64,000 bases of DNA. Source: Chrysomallon squamiferum (Eukaryota > Mollusca > Gastropoda > Neomphalida > Peltospiridae). The notes below the pieces were generated by a model. That model worked only from the letters and a program-made list of their open reading frames with translations, was not told where the DNA came from and ran no database searches. Positions 50,039 through 62,400 of the stretch are shown piece by piece (within the stretch, counting starts at the first letter, position 1; each line of letters begins with the position of its first letter). The stretch lies in assembly GCA_012295275.1 (NCBI GenBank), contig CM022665.1, positions 11,982,976 to 12,046,975 of the forward strand, read 5' to 3'. The translations under genes and the position numbers were made by a program.

Positions 50039-51149
50039 CTGCCATGATTAATAGTATCTGTTTTTGACTGTACTTCTTGGCATGCTGGACAGCCAGATTT
50101 AAAAAAAACAAAAAAAACAACATTTGCTATGGATTTTTATAATTAAAAAAATAACTTACTTTAATCAGGCTGTGAATAAATAATTTTTAAAAATAAAAAT
50201 ATATAAAAATTTGTTCATTTTATTTATTTATTATTAATATTATTTTGATGATGACGATTATTATTATTATTATTATTATCATTATTTTAATTAATTTTTG
50301 TTTGTTTTTATGTTAAATTAATTTTTTAAGACTATTTTTTATTTGAATAAGGTACTTAATTACTCCTAATGTATCACAGATTAACAATAAAAATGTTAAC
50401 TAAAAATAAGTTAATAGGCATATATTTGTGGTCTTGCTTTCATTGTGAATAATTAAATTTAACAATTCCTGCTATTTTTTCTAATAGAGACGTACAGTGA
50501 GTCTGTTTCTTAATAAAATGAAATTTAATGAGCACATACTTATTAAAAATGTGAATTCTGAAATGTATTCTAAAAAAAAAAAAAAGACGACCATAATAAC
50601 CTGCTTTATTAATCTGCTTTATTTTGTTTTAAAATCTTTTAAAATCTTTAATTTATTTTAAGGAGTAGACTTTATTTTTGTGGAAAAATGGAATTGTGGT
50701 AATGCTTTTATGTAATGCTTGCAATATATGCTTAAGACAACGGCTCTGTTTTATGGTGATGCTTCATGAGAAAAAATGTTGTTATGTTTCGTAAGTAGAG
50801 TCATTTTAATAGCAATATCATTTGATTGTAAAAAAAGAAATGATAAAAAGTTATTAGTATGTTTTTGTCGAGTGTATGCAGTTATGTAATTACTTAATAT
50901 TAAGATAGTTTTGAATACTGGGGGATTTTATACACTGATATAATGATCATTTAATTATCCTATATGTGCATTATTTGCATTAGTCCTTAAACTCCATGCC
51001 ACAATATAGAAACAAAAAAGAACAAAAAAGTTTTTGTTCATTTTTAATCAAGGGTAATATAAACAATATGAATTTTCAGACCATTAATACTAATTTTTTT
51101 CATATTCTATTCTGAATGTTTAATAACATAATCTAAAATTCATTGCTTT

Positions 51150-51290
51150 GGATAAGCAATAAAATCAGTTAAGCAGCAATAAAGCTTTTGTGTCTGGATG
51201 AGCAATAAAGTTCTCCATCATAGGATGGCAATAATTTTCTGCATCGTAGGTGTGCAATAAGATTCAGTATTTTAGGTTAAGCAATAACGG
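51150..51290 (+). repeat. Degenerate 26-nt minisatellite with GCAATAA cores
   Basis: GCAATAA occurs six times, at 51156, 51176, 51202, 51228, 51254 and 51281, so spacing is 20, 26, 26, 26 and 27 nt. GGATG or GGTG-like sequence precedes several cores. It lies in the putative SNAP-25 3' UTR. The copy at 51252-51259 is GTGCAATA, a miR-92-type seed match; another GTGCAATA is at 45903-45910. Confidence 0.75.
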
Positions 51291-52669
51291 GTAAAATTCC
51301 TTTACATAGAAGGTTAAATTAAGCTCATGTTGTAATAATTTTGATTAACTGGATTTATGAGGTCTTTGTTCAGAATGTAAGTACATTTTTTATCATATTG
51401 TTGATGTTTGGTGCCTGAAGAAATCTGTAATGAAAACTTTTTTTAATGAGAATAATGAAAAGTAAACTGAATTGTTTTAATGGAATGGATTAGACGTGTG
51501 GTCTACTATTAATATTGGTGTGCTAGTCAAGAAATCTATAATGAAAAGTTTTTCTAACATGAATAATTAAAAGTGAACTGTTTTAATGGACAAACTAAAA
51601 CAAACCATTAAATGATAAATCTTCACTTTATAAAATTTACCTTAAATACTGTGTTCACATAGACATTTCGCTTAAATACCAGCTAGCAAAACATTTTCTA
51701 AAAATGTAGTTAAAAATATTTTTTAGAATTTAAATCATATGGTCTGAATTCATATTGTCTGATATTCCTGCAGTGAAGCATTTTAATCTCAGTAGTATTT
51801 GGCAAGGACAGTGAAAGTGTGTATTATTTAAAACATCGCATTATAAATTCAAGACTTGACACTAAGTCTTCTTGTGAAATGTATTGATTGTGTTTAAATA
51901 TCTGACAGACCATAATGAAAAGGCTGGAAATAGCTAATGATTACATATGGATTATTTATTAGGTCTCTGTCTTCAAGTTCACAAAGAACATTTCTTAGAT
52001 TTAAGCAATTTTGTAATTTTGTGATCTATTTTACCTATGATTTCATTATTAATGTTCAATAGACACTTTTATGTTTGTATTATTATACTTTTTATTACTT
52101 ATGGCATAAATAATGATGTGTGAAATGCCTGATGAAGATTCAGGTGTTTAGAATGATGTTTCTGTTTATAATAAGAGTGCTTGTAATTTTTATTTCAGTC
52201 TAATCTTAAACAGATAGTTTAATTTAATCTAGCTTATTTATAGATGTTGGTAAAATCTACAGTGGAAAAAGATATAAACCCTTTTTATTTTCTTTCAAAA
52301 ACTCTATAAATTGGAGTGGCATTCTTTTCCAGTTGGGTTTTATTAATACCTATACATTTTCTATGATCAATAGTTAAAACATTATTTTCTACATAATTAA
52401 TAAATTTAATATATAAATTATTATATAAAAGAACCTTTTGTTGCTGGATCAGCTGTAATAAATTATCTGATCATACAAACTGTATTCAAATATATTTAAG
52501 TTAGTAGACTTCTTCCAGATTTGTTTGTGTTAATTTTGAATTATGATGATTTTTCTGTAGTTGTTTGATATATGTCTTTCATTAGATTGCATAGGTTAGT
52601 ATCAGGAGCCAGAAATGCAGAATATTACTATGCCATTGTTATGCTTGAAATGTAAGTTCACAATTCAAG

Positions 52670-52675
52670 AATAAA
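52670..52675 (+). terminator. Candidate distal polyadenylation signal AATAAA
   Basis: AATAAA followed by a strong GT/G-rich downstream element at about 52695-52750. Best polyadenylation context in the 3' region of SNAP-25. Confidence 0.5.
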
Positions 52676-53693
52676 GTCTCTCACAGTATTTACTATGTGT
52701 TTACTGTTGTTGTTGTTGTTTTGGGGTTTTTTGATGGGAGGGGGGGTGTTGAAAGAAATCAACTAATTTTATTATTAATGAATACTGGGTAAGTATTAGA
52801 ATTTTCCATCATGGTGTATCATTCAGATGTGAAAAATGGTAACTGCATCAACCTTTCCATAGACAGGATCTACATTTATTTTGAGAAACCAGTGAGGTAG
52901 CTGGAATAAGTAATAATTGATTTGGTCCACTAAATAGACCAACACACTAGAACCTGTTTTAAAAAATTTATAATTATATATTTTTTTTGATTTGTTACTG
53001 TTGAATATTGATTTGCAGTGGTACATACAGAATTCAGTGTTTCACCATATGAGAATGTAACACATGCACTTTCAGACAGTGTGCATGAAAACAAAAACCA
53101 ACAAAACACCATGGAGGTTGCATACATTCTTATATTATTGAATTATTGATTACAAATTACATCATCAAATTCTGAAGATAAAAGGATTGATTTTGCATGT
53201 TTTATATTTTTAATTTCATTAGATATTGGTAAATTTAATTTCTGTAGATAAAATTCCAGAAAATGCTCCAAATTTGATTTTTACTAAGATGGAGAAATAT
53301 GATTACAAAATATTTTCAGTGAATATGTATGTGCAGATTAGAACATTAAAACTGCATTTAAAAACTGACTGAGATACAGGTTTAGATCAAGTAAACTTTC
53401 TTATGATTTTACTGTAAGATACAGCAAATAACATTAAACAAACTGAATTCCTTTTTGTAGATTAGGAAATATCTGGACCATAGCAAGGGCAGATCAAGGA
53501 TTTCAGAATAAAAGCAAAATAAATTATTGCTGCCAACTTTCAAACTGAAATGAATTTCATTATAAACCAAAAAACCTGCAGGATGAAATTGCTGTTCATG
53601 GATGCCTGTAACTATATTAAAATGGTCGAACACCAAAACAAAATGTATAATATAAATACTGAATTTTTTCATTTATTATTATTATTATTATTA

Positions 53694-53725
<32 letters not shown>

Positions 53726-55036
53726 AGAAAGCAAAAATGATATTTTAATGGAGATTAGTCTGAACTTTGCAATTTCACTTCAGTTTTACAAGATTTATTA
53801 TTGCCTTTCCAGAACAGCTGGTGTTAAAAAGATACAGATCTGTGTTTCCATCTGCGCTAAGTTCATTTAAATCTCTAACAGCCTGTGAGTGGCTGTAGCA
53901 CACCTCAAACAATCATTACAAAAACCTGTCTGACACATAAATTCAAAACTGTATTGATGTGTTGTTAAATAAGCATTTTGTGATTCACTGGCTATACGTT
54001 TTTGTTTTGCGTTTATTTATTTATTTATTATTTATTTATTTTTTTTTTTTATTTATTTATTTATTTATTTATTTTTTTTTTTTTTTTTTTTTTTTTGAGG
54101 GTGTGGATGTTTTTGTGGTGGATTTTTGGTTGTTTTTTTACTAATATCCGGGAGTGTTTTTTTTATTTATTATTATTTTTTATTATTATTATTAATTTAT
54201 TTTATTTTTGGTATCATTATTTTATAAATTAGCTAATGTTATTTATTTATGTATTTATTTATTTATTTTCTTCTTATCATCATCATTAACATATTAATCA
54301 TCATCATCCTTATAATTATTATTATTAGTAGTAGTAGTATTTAAATTGTATGTGTACTAAAGTAATTCAGCTATGACCAGTTATGGGACATCCTTACTAA
54401 AAATTAAATAATAATAATATAATAAATTATAAATACATTAAAGAAAAAATAAAGAAAAAGAAATACAATGAAGAAATTTAAAAAAAGAAAAAGAAAGATA
54501 ACATGAAAGGTGCATTAAATGTGTTTAGATTAATATGCATTTTATGTACAACACAATGCAGTCAATCGAACTTTAATATGATTATCAAAGCCACTAACAA
54601 AACAATAATAATACTGTAATAACAGTTAAAAAAATAAATTAAAAAAAAAAAGAAAGAAAGAAATTTAAAAAAAAAAAAACAGCAAAAAGCAAGAATTTTT
54701 TTTTTATATATGACCATAAATTTCGTTATTTAGAAAAATAAAACTAGGAAGAAGACGAAATGATCTGGTTAACTTTATATTAAACAGTGAAAGATGAAAC
54801 CTGTTGCATTGTCGTAACTGGCCCTATTTAATTATAAGCAACCAGTGAATGGTGTTGCTTGAGATGAGTTCAAATGAATTAGCTACAAATTGTTTTCCAC
54901 ACAGCAACAACAACAACATAATAAGAAGAAGAAGAAGAAGAAAAAGAAGAAATTTATATAATAATATGAAGTAAATAACCAAAAAAAAAAGAAAAATCAG
55001 TTTTAATTTTTAAGTATAGATCCTAATTACTTTATG

Positions 55037-55042
<6 letters not shown>

Positions 55043-55073
<31 letters not shown>

Positions 55074-55098
55074 TATTATTATTATTATTATTATTATT
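55043..55098. repeat. (TAA)10 directly abutting (TTA)8: long palindrome
   Basis: Ten TAA units switch without spacer to TTA units, forming an almost perfect inverted repeat of about 52 bp that can fold into a cruciform or RNA hairpin. Confidence 0.95.
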
Positions 55099-55443
55099 CA
55101 AATAGAAAGAAACTACATATATATCACATTATTTTTATTAAAAAAAAAAAAATTTCTTTTCTCATACACTGTTTAGCTTGGCAGAAGAGGTTTAAAGCAA
55201 AAATCCTAAATACATACATGAAAGATGTGACAGTATGATAATTTCTAAAAAGGATAATAATCCTTTGTAATATATTATCATGAATTTCAAGTTTGAAAAA
55301 ATACTATTACGTTTAATTTTTGTCATCGCTAAGAAAATCAAAGTACGAACACTGGTCGTAACTTCATTTAAATGAATAAATTATGATTATGATTATGATT
55401 ATTATTATTGTTGTTGTTTTATCTTTGATGTTTAATCAAGGGA

Positions 55444-55444
<1 letters not shown>

Positions 55445-55515
<71 letters not shown>

Positions 55516-55525
55516 AATAAATAAA
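55445..55525 (+). repeat. (AAT)n microsatellite followed by (AAAT)n
   Basis: About 21 AAT units, then four AAAT units. Confidence 0.95.
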
Positions 55526-56332
55526 CAAATCAATATACAAAAAAAGTAAAGGATTCCAGAAATTTGGTAATACCATACATTTATTTTTCATAATTGAAAA
55601 TATAATATTTAGATCTCTGATAACGAAATGATGGCCACCTACTCATGACCATATAAAAGTAATTTGTTATTGCAAATTACTTATAAAATGGAACACATGC
55701 CGTTACAGAAAAATTAAAGAATTGCAGAAACGTGGTAACAGAATGAATGAATGAATGAATACATAGTCTAAACTTTAAACATGTAATTTTATTTATTTAT
55801 CTATTTATTTATTATTAAGGAATATAAACAAAAAAACATTAAAACTTGAATTAAGTAAAACATTTAAACCAGTAACATTATGAAAGAAGGAGAACTGTTT
55901 AACGTTAAATAATAATTAAACTGTAACTTATTAATTAGTGTCTGTCCATGGAAAGCGTTAGTCAGGGGGAAAAAAACAACAACAACAAACAGCTAACAAC
56001 ACAACAAACAAACAGCTTTTATGTTCACTTTTTTCTTTTTAATGATTAAAATTGCAGAAAAAAAAATTAAATAAATAAATAAATAAATAAACTATTTTTT
56101 AGTATAACTTTTTTCTTACATTAATTCATATTTTATTTTATTAGCAGTTAAAGACTGCCATGAGACATAACTATTCAGTATACAAACATAGCTTTAATGG
56201 GTTTTGGAATTTATAATTATATTATGTGGCTTTTTTTTTTTTTTTTTTTTTTTTTCGTACAAACTGTTTTTAGAAGAAAACTGTGGTGGGAGATTTTGGA
56301 TCTAATTTAACAAGAGTTACCTTCCATTGCGA

Positions 56333-56495
56333 ATGGTTGGAAACAAAATGTCGAATTGCAGTGACATAAATTCAAGTGGCGATATTATGGAAAAAAGTCA
56401 GATAAATAATGACAAAAATGATACAGATGTCGTCAGCGATGAGAACAGAAAGAAGGCAGAAGAAATTAAGGAAAAAGCCAACACGTTTTTTAAAA
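56333..56495 (+). CDS. PPP5C: PPP5C exon 1
   Basis: Begins [11 protein letters not shown] and ends [13 protein letters not shown] plus one base; start of TPR 1. An in-frame TAA at 56303-56305 lies upstream. The second ATG at 56348 is an alternative start. Donor A|GTAGGC, phase 1, supported by the join to KEDYNQAI in exon 2. The upstream T tract at 56232-56255 and AT-rich DNA show no recognisable core promoter. Confidence 0.9.
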
Positions 56496-59400
56496 GTAGG
56501 CAATTTGGGGTTCTGTATAATTGTACAAAAACGTGTCGTGAAAAGTAACGGTAAACACGTGATTGCTGTAGCGTGCTGAGCAACGAACATTAGTAATTAT
56601 TATTTGTATTTAGAAAATAGCACATTTGTAATTTAATGGAAATTTATACACTATGTATTTCATGAATAATGTACTGTGACTGCCACATTAATAATCATAA
56701 CATTAACTTGATTAAGTTACGATGGACAAACTACTAATAGCTTAAACCAGGATCTGAGGATGAGGTCTGGAATGTAGAATAGATAAAGCCAAAAGATAAA
56801 CACCACAAAGACAGTAGAATTACTTAGATTAGATAACTAATACCATTAACTTGACTCACAATCTGTCACAAGTATTATTACTATGAACAAGTATATTAAT
56901 AATTTTAATGAAACAGAAATGTCAAAAATATTTGTAATATTAAATATGCTTTAAAATTAAAGGTTTAATCATGAGGACACCAGAAAGTAGTCTTAGTGGT
57001 ATTTATAATTTTTTAAATATTTATTATAAAATAATAAAAAGCTATTGTTAGATTTGTGTTATTAAAAATACATTGTAAAGATAAAGAAATGGAGACAGTT
57101 ATTATTCTTTTATTGTGGTCTAAATTGTTCTTTTTACTAAAATGATATACTTTACTTTCAGAGGAAGATTACAATCAAGCAATAGCATTCTATACAGAAG
57201 CTATTGGTCTGAATCCATATATGGCTGCATATTATGGCAACCGAAGTTTTGCCTATCTTAAAATGGAATTGTATGGTTATGCCCTTGAAGATGCCACAAA
57301 AGCATTGTCTCTTGACAGGAACTATATTAAGGTAAAAAATCGGCTTTCAACAGACAATCTTTATGTCAAAGTATATTGTAAAAATAAAATGCAAGTTCTG
57401 ACTGGAATCTTCATATTAATTTAGAAGGAAGATTTGTGGATTACCATGCGAGGAATCTGGTTCTAATCTTCCTTTTTATAAAACTTTTTTTTTATTGCAA
57501 TATATGAATATTATATAATTTTAAATAAATACTCAGTATACTGTTTATTAAAAAGTTATATCAACTGCAGATAATTCTTATTTAATATACATTGAAATTA
57601 TTAATGTTATACAGGTTTCTTTTACTAATTTTATTCCTTCTTCAAATTTTCATATTTTATTTTTACAGGCCTACTACAGACGTGCATCAGCTAACATGGC
57701 TTTAGGAAAGTTTAAACTTGCACTTAAGGATTTTGAAGCAGTTAGTAACTTGTATAATTTTTTTAATACTTAAATATAATCATCTTATCTTAGAAAATCT
57801 GTCAATTATATAGATGCACACATACTGCAGGTCCTAGGCATTAAACTAATACTTTGAGTCAATAATTTTAAGCTTATTTTTTTTATATCAACTTAATGGG
57901 TGAAGCAGTTTGAGTAGAAAAAAATAGTTATTGGGAGAAGAAATTTGAGAGTCAGTAGCCTTTTATATGCTGATAAATATCTAGATCTGTCCAACTTTAG
58001 AATGTCAACAACATTGCCATTTAAACTGATGCAGTCACTGAGTGAACATAAATATGAAACACAGTCATGATAATGATACGTGGCTTTATATCAAAAATCA
58101 GTAGTTATGTGTAGAATTACCTGATTTTTCTAATTATTGATAAAAATATTTATTTAGTTAGTAATCGTCTCTCATAGGTTGTATTTTGTATTGAATGTCA
58201 TCAAGAAAAATATCAGCTAATTGCCGAAATGTCAATAAGATAAAGTTAAAAACCCACATCAAACACTCGAATTAAATTATGATTAAATTATGCATACATA
58301 CGCACGCACGCAGACACACACACACACACACATATCATTTCAAGTCCATTTTATTGTTCCGATGACAACACTTCCTGGTTCACAAGCACAGTGCTCAGTG
58401 ATGTTTCTTTATTATTTCCTGCATTCAGGATGTTTGGTATCACATGAAAATATTGCAGGGAAAAATTGAGATTTGTACGTCAGCTTAATGAATGGTATTA
58501 TTGTAAGTCATGATAGTTTTGGTATAAACAAAAAATGACATCAGCATAATAGCAGGGATCTGTGGTACACTTACATGTGCATTTCAGATCTCTTAAAAGC
58601 ACAGATTGACAGTTCATGTAATCTTTAAGAAATTAAACTGAAACTATGTTGCTGTTATTATATATTATTTTTGTTAACATAATAAGTATTTTTTATTTTT
58701 AGGTTGTCAAAGTGAAACCTCACGACAAAGATGCACGCTCAAAGTACACAGAGTGCAATAAGATAATAAAACTAATGGCTTTTGAGAAAGCTATTGCAGT
58801 TGATGATACAAGTTCTATAGCAGACACCCTGGATTTAGAACATATGGGTAAATAATTCTGAAAATGAATACACTGACCTTAGAGTATCATTTAATATCAC
58901 TGTGTCAACAGATCCATTAGTTTTGATGTCAAAAAGAAATATGCCTATTTAAAAGGTTTTAAGATTTTAGAAAACTTTATAAGTAATTACACAGAATTAA
59001 CATGGTGCAGCTGGTTTATCATGTATATGTTACAGGAAATATGTTAAATTCCTGAAAATTTAAGAAAATATGTGTGATGACTGAACTCAAAGTAATGTAG
59101 TCAGAGATGGTGATGGTCCAAAGAAAACCTAGGCATCCACAAAGCCAATCGTGCATGGATTTAGCAAACTGTGACATTCAGGACATGCTTGTTTGATGAT
59201 TAGGAAATAACAATATAACTGGACTTTAGGACATAGTTTGTTCAGTTTCAGAACTTCAGTTTTCACAGTGAAATTATGTGTTCACCTGTTGGATTCTGAT
59301 GCTTGCATTGGCCTGTTATCATCTAGCTTCTCCCATAAAATTCTCCATTGGTTGCAGTCAGAGGATGATATGCTTATTTTCAGAAATTTTCAGGAATTAT

Positions 59401-62400
59401 ACATATTTCCTGTAATGTGTATAAATATATATATGATAAACCAGCTGCCAGTTATGTGAATGTGAATTATCCTTAATTGATAGATTAACCAAACATCAGT
59501 TATATTCCTTTTTTACATTTTTAATTATTTTTATTTTATGCTTTTATGCATTTTAAAATTTAAAATATAATATTTGTGATACACAGGTCATTATAAAGAT
59601 CCACTGCAATTTACAATTTTTATAACATCTGATATATGCACAATAGAACTAATCTGAAAAAAAGGATAATAGAAAAGAATTTTAGAATTTTTAAATATAT
59701 TTACTGGTGATTATTAATTTTGAAGCATGACCACCATTATGGATACAAATTGTGATAAGTCCTAGAAATAAATTTTATAATTTCAGTTATACCGTACAAT
59801 AATGGTTGGTCATGCTGAAAATTAATAAATATATTTAAAAAACAACAAAAAATGTTTTGTTTTTTGCATTTAGAAATGAATATAAATTAAAGATAATTCC
59901 TTGCTTTTAATTAGTGGACAGTTGTCAAAGATTGCTCCATAATGGATCTTAATTAACAGATGTTTAACCAACAAATTACAGATAATTATTCACTGTTCTT
60001 TGGAACTGTTTAAAAACAAACATTTTTCCCCCCACAGACATTGAAGATGATTACACAGGACCTCTACTCGTAGATGGCAAAGTTACAAAAACATTTGTTG
60101 AAGAACTGATGGAAACATTCAAGCAGCAGAAAAAACTACACAAGAAGCATGCATATCAGGTTCAGCTTTTAAATTACTTATTGGCATTTAACTGAAGCTG
60201 CAGAGTAAAGTTAGAATATGATAAGTGATTATTGCTATTGGTATATCTGTTGTTGTTTTTTTGTGTCTTTAATGGTTTTAAAAAAACATGCTTGCTAAGA
60301 CTATTAAATTTCAAAATCCATATTTCTTAGATTAATGGACTCGCAAATAATGAAAATATTGATCATCATTCCAGAATAAGCCCATAAATATGTTGAAAAT
60401 AATAAACACAATCTGTTTATAAAATAATTTATGATTAAATTCAATGTATAGATTTGTCTGATGTATTATTAATGTCAGGCAACAGATGTTGAACTAAAGG
60501 TGTGTCCATTTGCACTTCTTTGTTTTCTCAGTATATGTTGTAGTTGCTGTATGTTGATGTAGGCTTCATTACAAATAATTACTGTAACTTTTGATTACCT
60601 GATGTGTCATGAGTGTCAGAATCAATTATCTTCTTAACTGCTTTTTGGCTCATTACTATCCCAACCTGTGTTCCATGTGTGCCTTTTTTGTTATGGAAAA
60701 AGTGTGTGTGTGTTCATATAAAGAGATATTTTTGCTAATCTATAAAACGTAGTCTGTTGTCAAAGTATTTATTCAAAGTTTTATCTTTGCACACATTCAT
60801 GTATTTTGATTTATTTATGAATCTTCTTTATCAATAATAAACTTAAAAATAATAATTTTATTTTCTAATCGAATTACTTCCAATTCTAGAGATTTGGTGT
60901 ATTTGTATTAAAGAATTCCTGCAGTGTAGTCAGATGTTTGTGAAATCACTGTATAATCACAGCCTGTGTCTCTGGGCACTTTAATATTTTTGCAGAGATC
61001 ATGTCTGAATTCAAGCTGAAATTGACTAGATTTAATCAAGAGGCAAAAAAATGTACTTGTCCAGTGGGTTACTGCACTTGAAAATGTGTTAGCCTAAGGT
61101 TGATAATGGTAGGAAAAACACCACAGGCTACCACTACATTAAACCAAATTTCACCTAATATTTAAAAAATACTGTGGTAATGTGCTCTACAGATTGGACC
61201 TGAAAAATTAAATAAAACCAAATACCAAAACTGTCAGTTGTAAAATACTTCATAAATTTCTTTTGTTACTTTGTTTCAGATTCTTATTGATGTCAAGAAA
61301 TTATTCATGAGTCAGCCTTCCATGGTAGAGATTAAAGTTCCTGAGGTGACATTAATTATTAAAGTTTTTAAAATTATTACTCTTGGCTTCATTATTTTTT
61401 TTCACCATTTCAAATTAAGTAATTGAATTTTTGAGTGAGAAAATGCCATAGATTACACATAACTAATACATTTTTAATTTAGCTGCTTTCCCAATATAGT
61501 CACAATTCTTAAATAACAGTCTTGAGATTTTAAATGTGTTTTTTTCTCCAGTTCTGAACTTTTACGTATCAGTAATTGAGGAATAGTCTCCCTTGAATTG
61601 TGAACAAAGAAATGTCTGTTTATTTGGTTTATACATTTTTTGTTTGTAAATTGACATATAAACGAATTAAATAATTGATGTTGTATTGTATAGATTTAAA
61701 TTTGCTGTATGTTAATCCCTTTGCTATTATTATTTTATTTCTTCTTTTTTTCTTTTTTCTCAGGATCAGAAATTCACTGTGTGTGGTGATATTCATGGAC
61801 AATTCTATGACTTAATGAATATATTCAAGCTGAATGGACTGCCCTCAGAAACTAATCCATATGTATCCTTTGTTGTTGTCCCATAGAGATTTGGATTCCT
61901 AGATTTTCATGGTTTATCAAGTCTGTGACACTTAAAACATTGCTTTATAAGTTGATTTTCAGAATTTATCTTTGAAAAGTAATTTAATAGGTACTGGATT
62001 TTAATGCAGATGATAATGTTAGTGGTTATCAGTATAGTAGTATGAAAACTGGATTGTTGTCTGGCATTTGAATATAGTGAACCATTGTTTAAAATAATAA
62101 ATGAATACGTTTTTGATAGGTTAAAAATTATCTTTTATTTTTCTTTGTGGTATTTTGTTTTTATAAATTCTTTATTATTTTTTGTGGGTTTCTTGTTTGT
62201 CTTTTTTTTTTCATCATTTTATTATTATTATTTTACAAAGTTTATTTATCCTTAATATTATTCAGTTATTTAATGGTGACTTTGTGGATCGAGGATCATT
62301 TTCAGTAGAGTGTATATTCACATTATTTAGTTTTAAACTGTTGTACCCAGACCATTTCTTTATGTCAAGAGGTGAGTAAACTGTTCTTGTAGCTTGTGTT

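Larger units (their letters stand above)
45573..52700 (+). other. Probable long 3' UTR of SNAP-25 (7b isoforms)
   Basis: No coding exon is supported over 7.1 kb. AATAAA signals lie at 46318, 47734, 50033 and 52670. The last has the best context, followed within 25-60 nt by a GT-rich block (TGTGTTTACTG, then TTG repeats and TTTTGGGG). Several alternative ends are likely. The true extent needs transcripts; part of it could instead be intergenic. Confidence 0.45.
52701..56260. other. Intergenic region rich in simple repeats
   Basis: No gene is supported. From about 53,680 to 54,350 the plus strand is T-rich with (TTTA)n and poly(T). From about 54,400 to 56,100 it is A-rich with (AAT)n, (AAG)n and (AAAT)n. 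Two segments near 55,550 and 55,715 (GGATTCCAGAAATTTGGTAA and AGAATTGCAGAAACGTGGTAA) suggest an old duplication with a period of about 165 bp. Confidence 0.6.
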
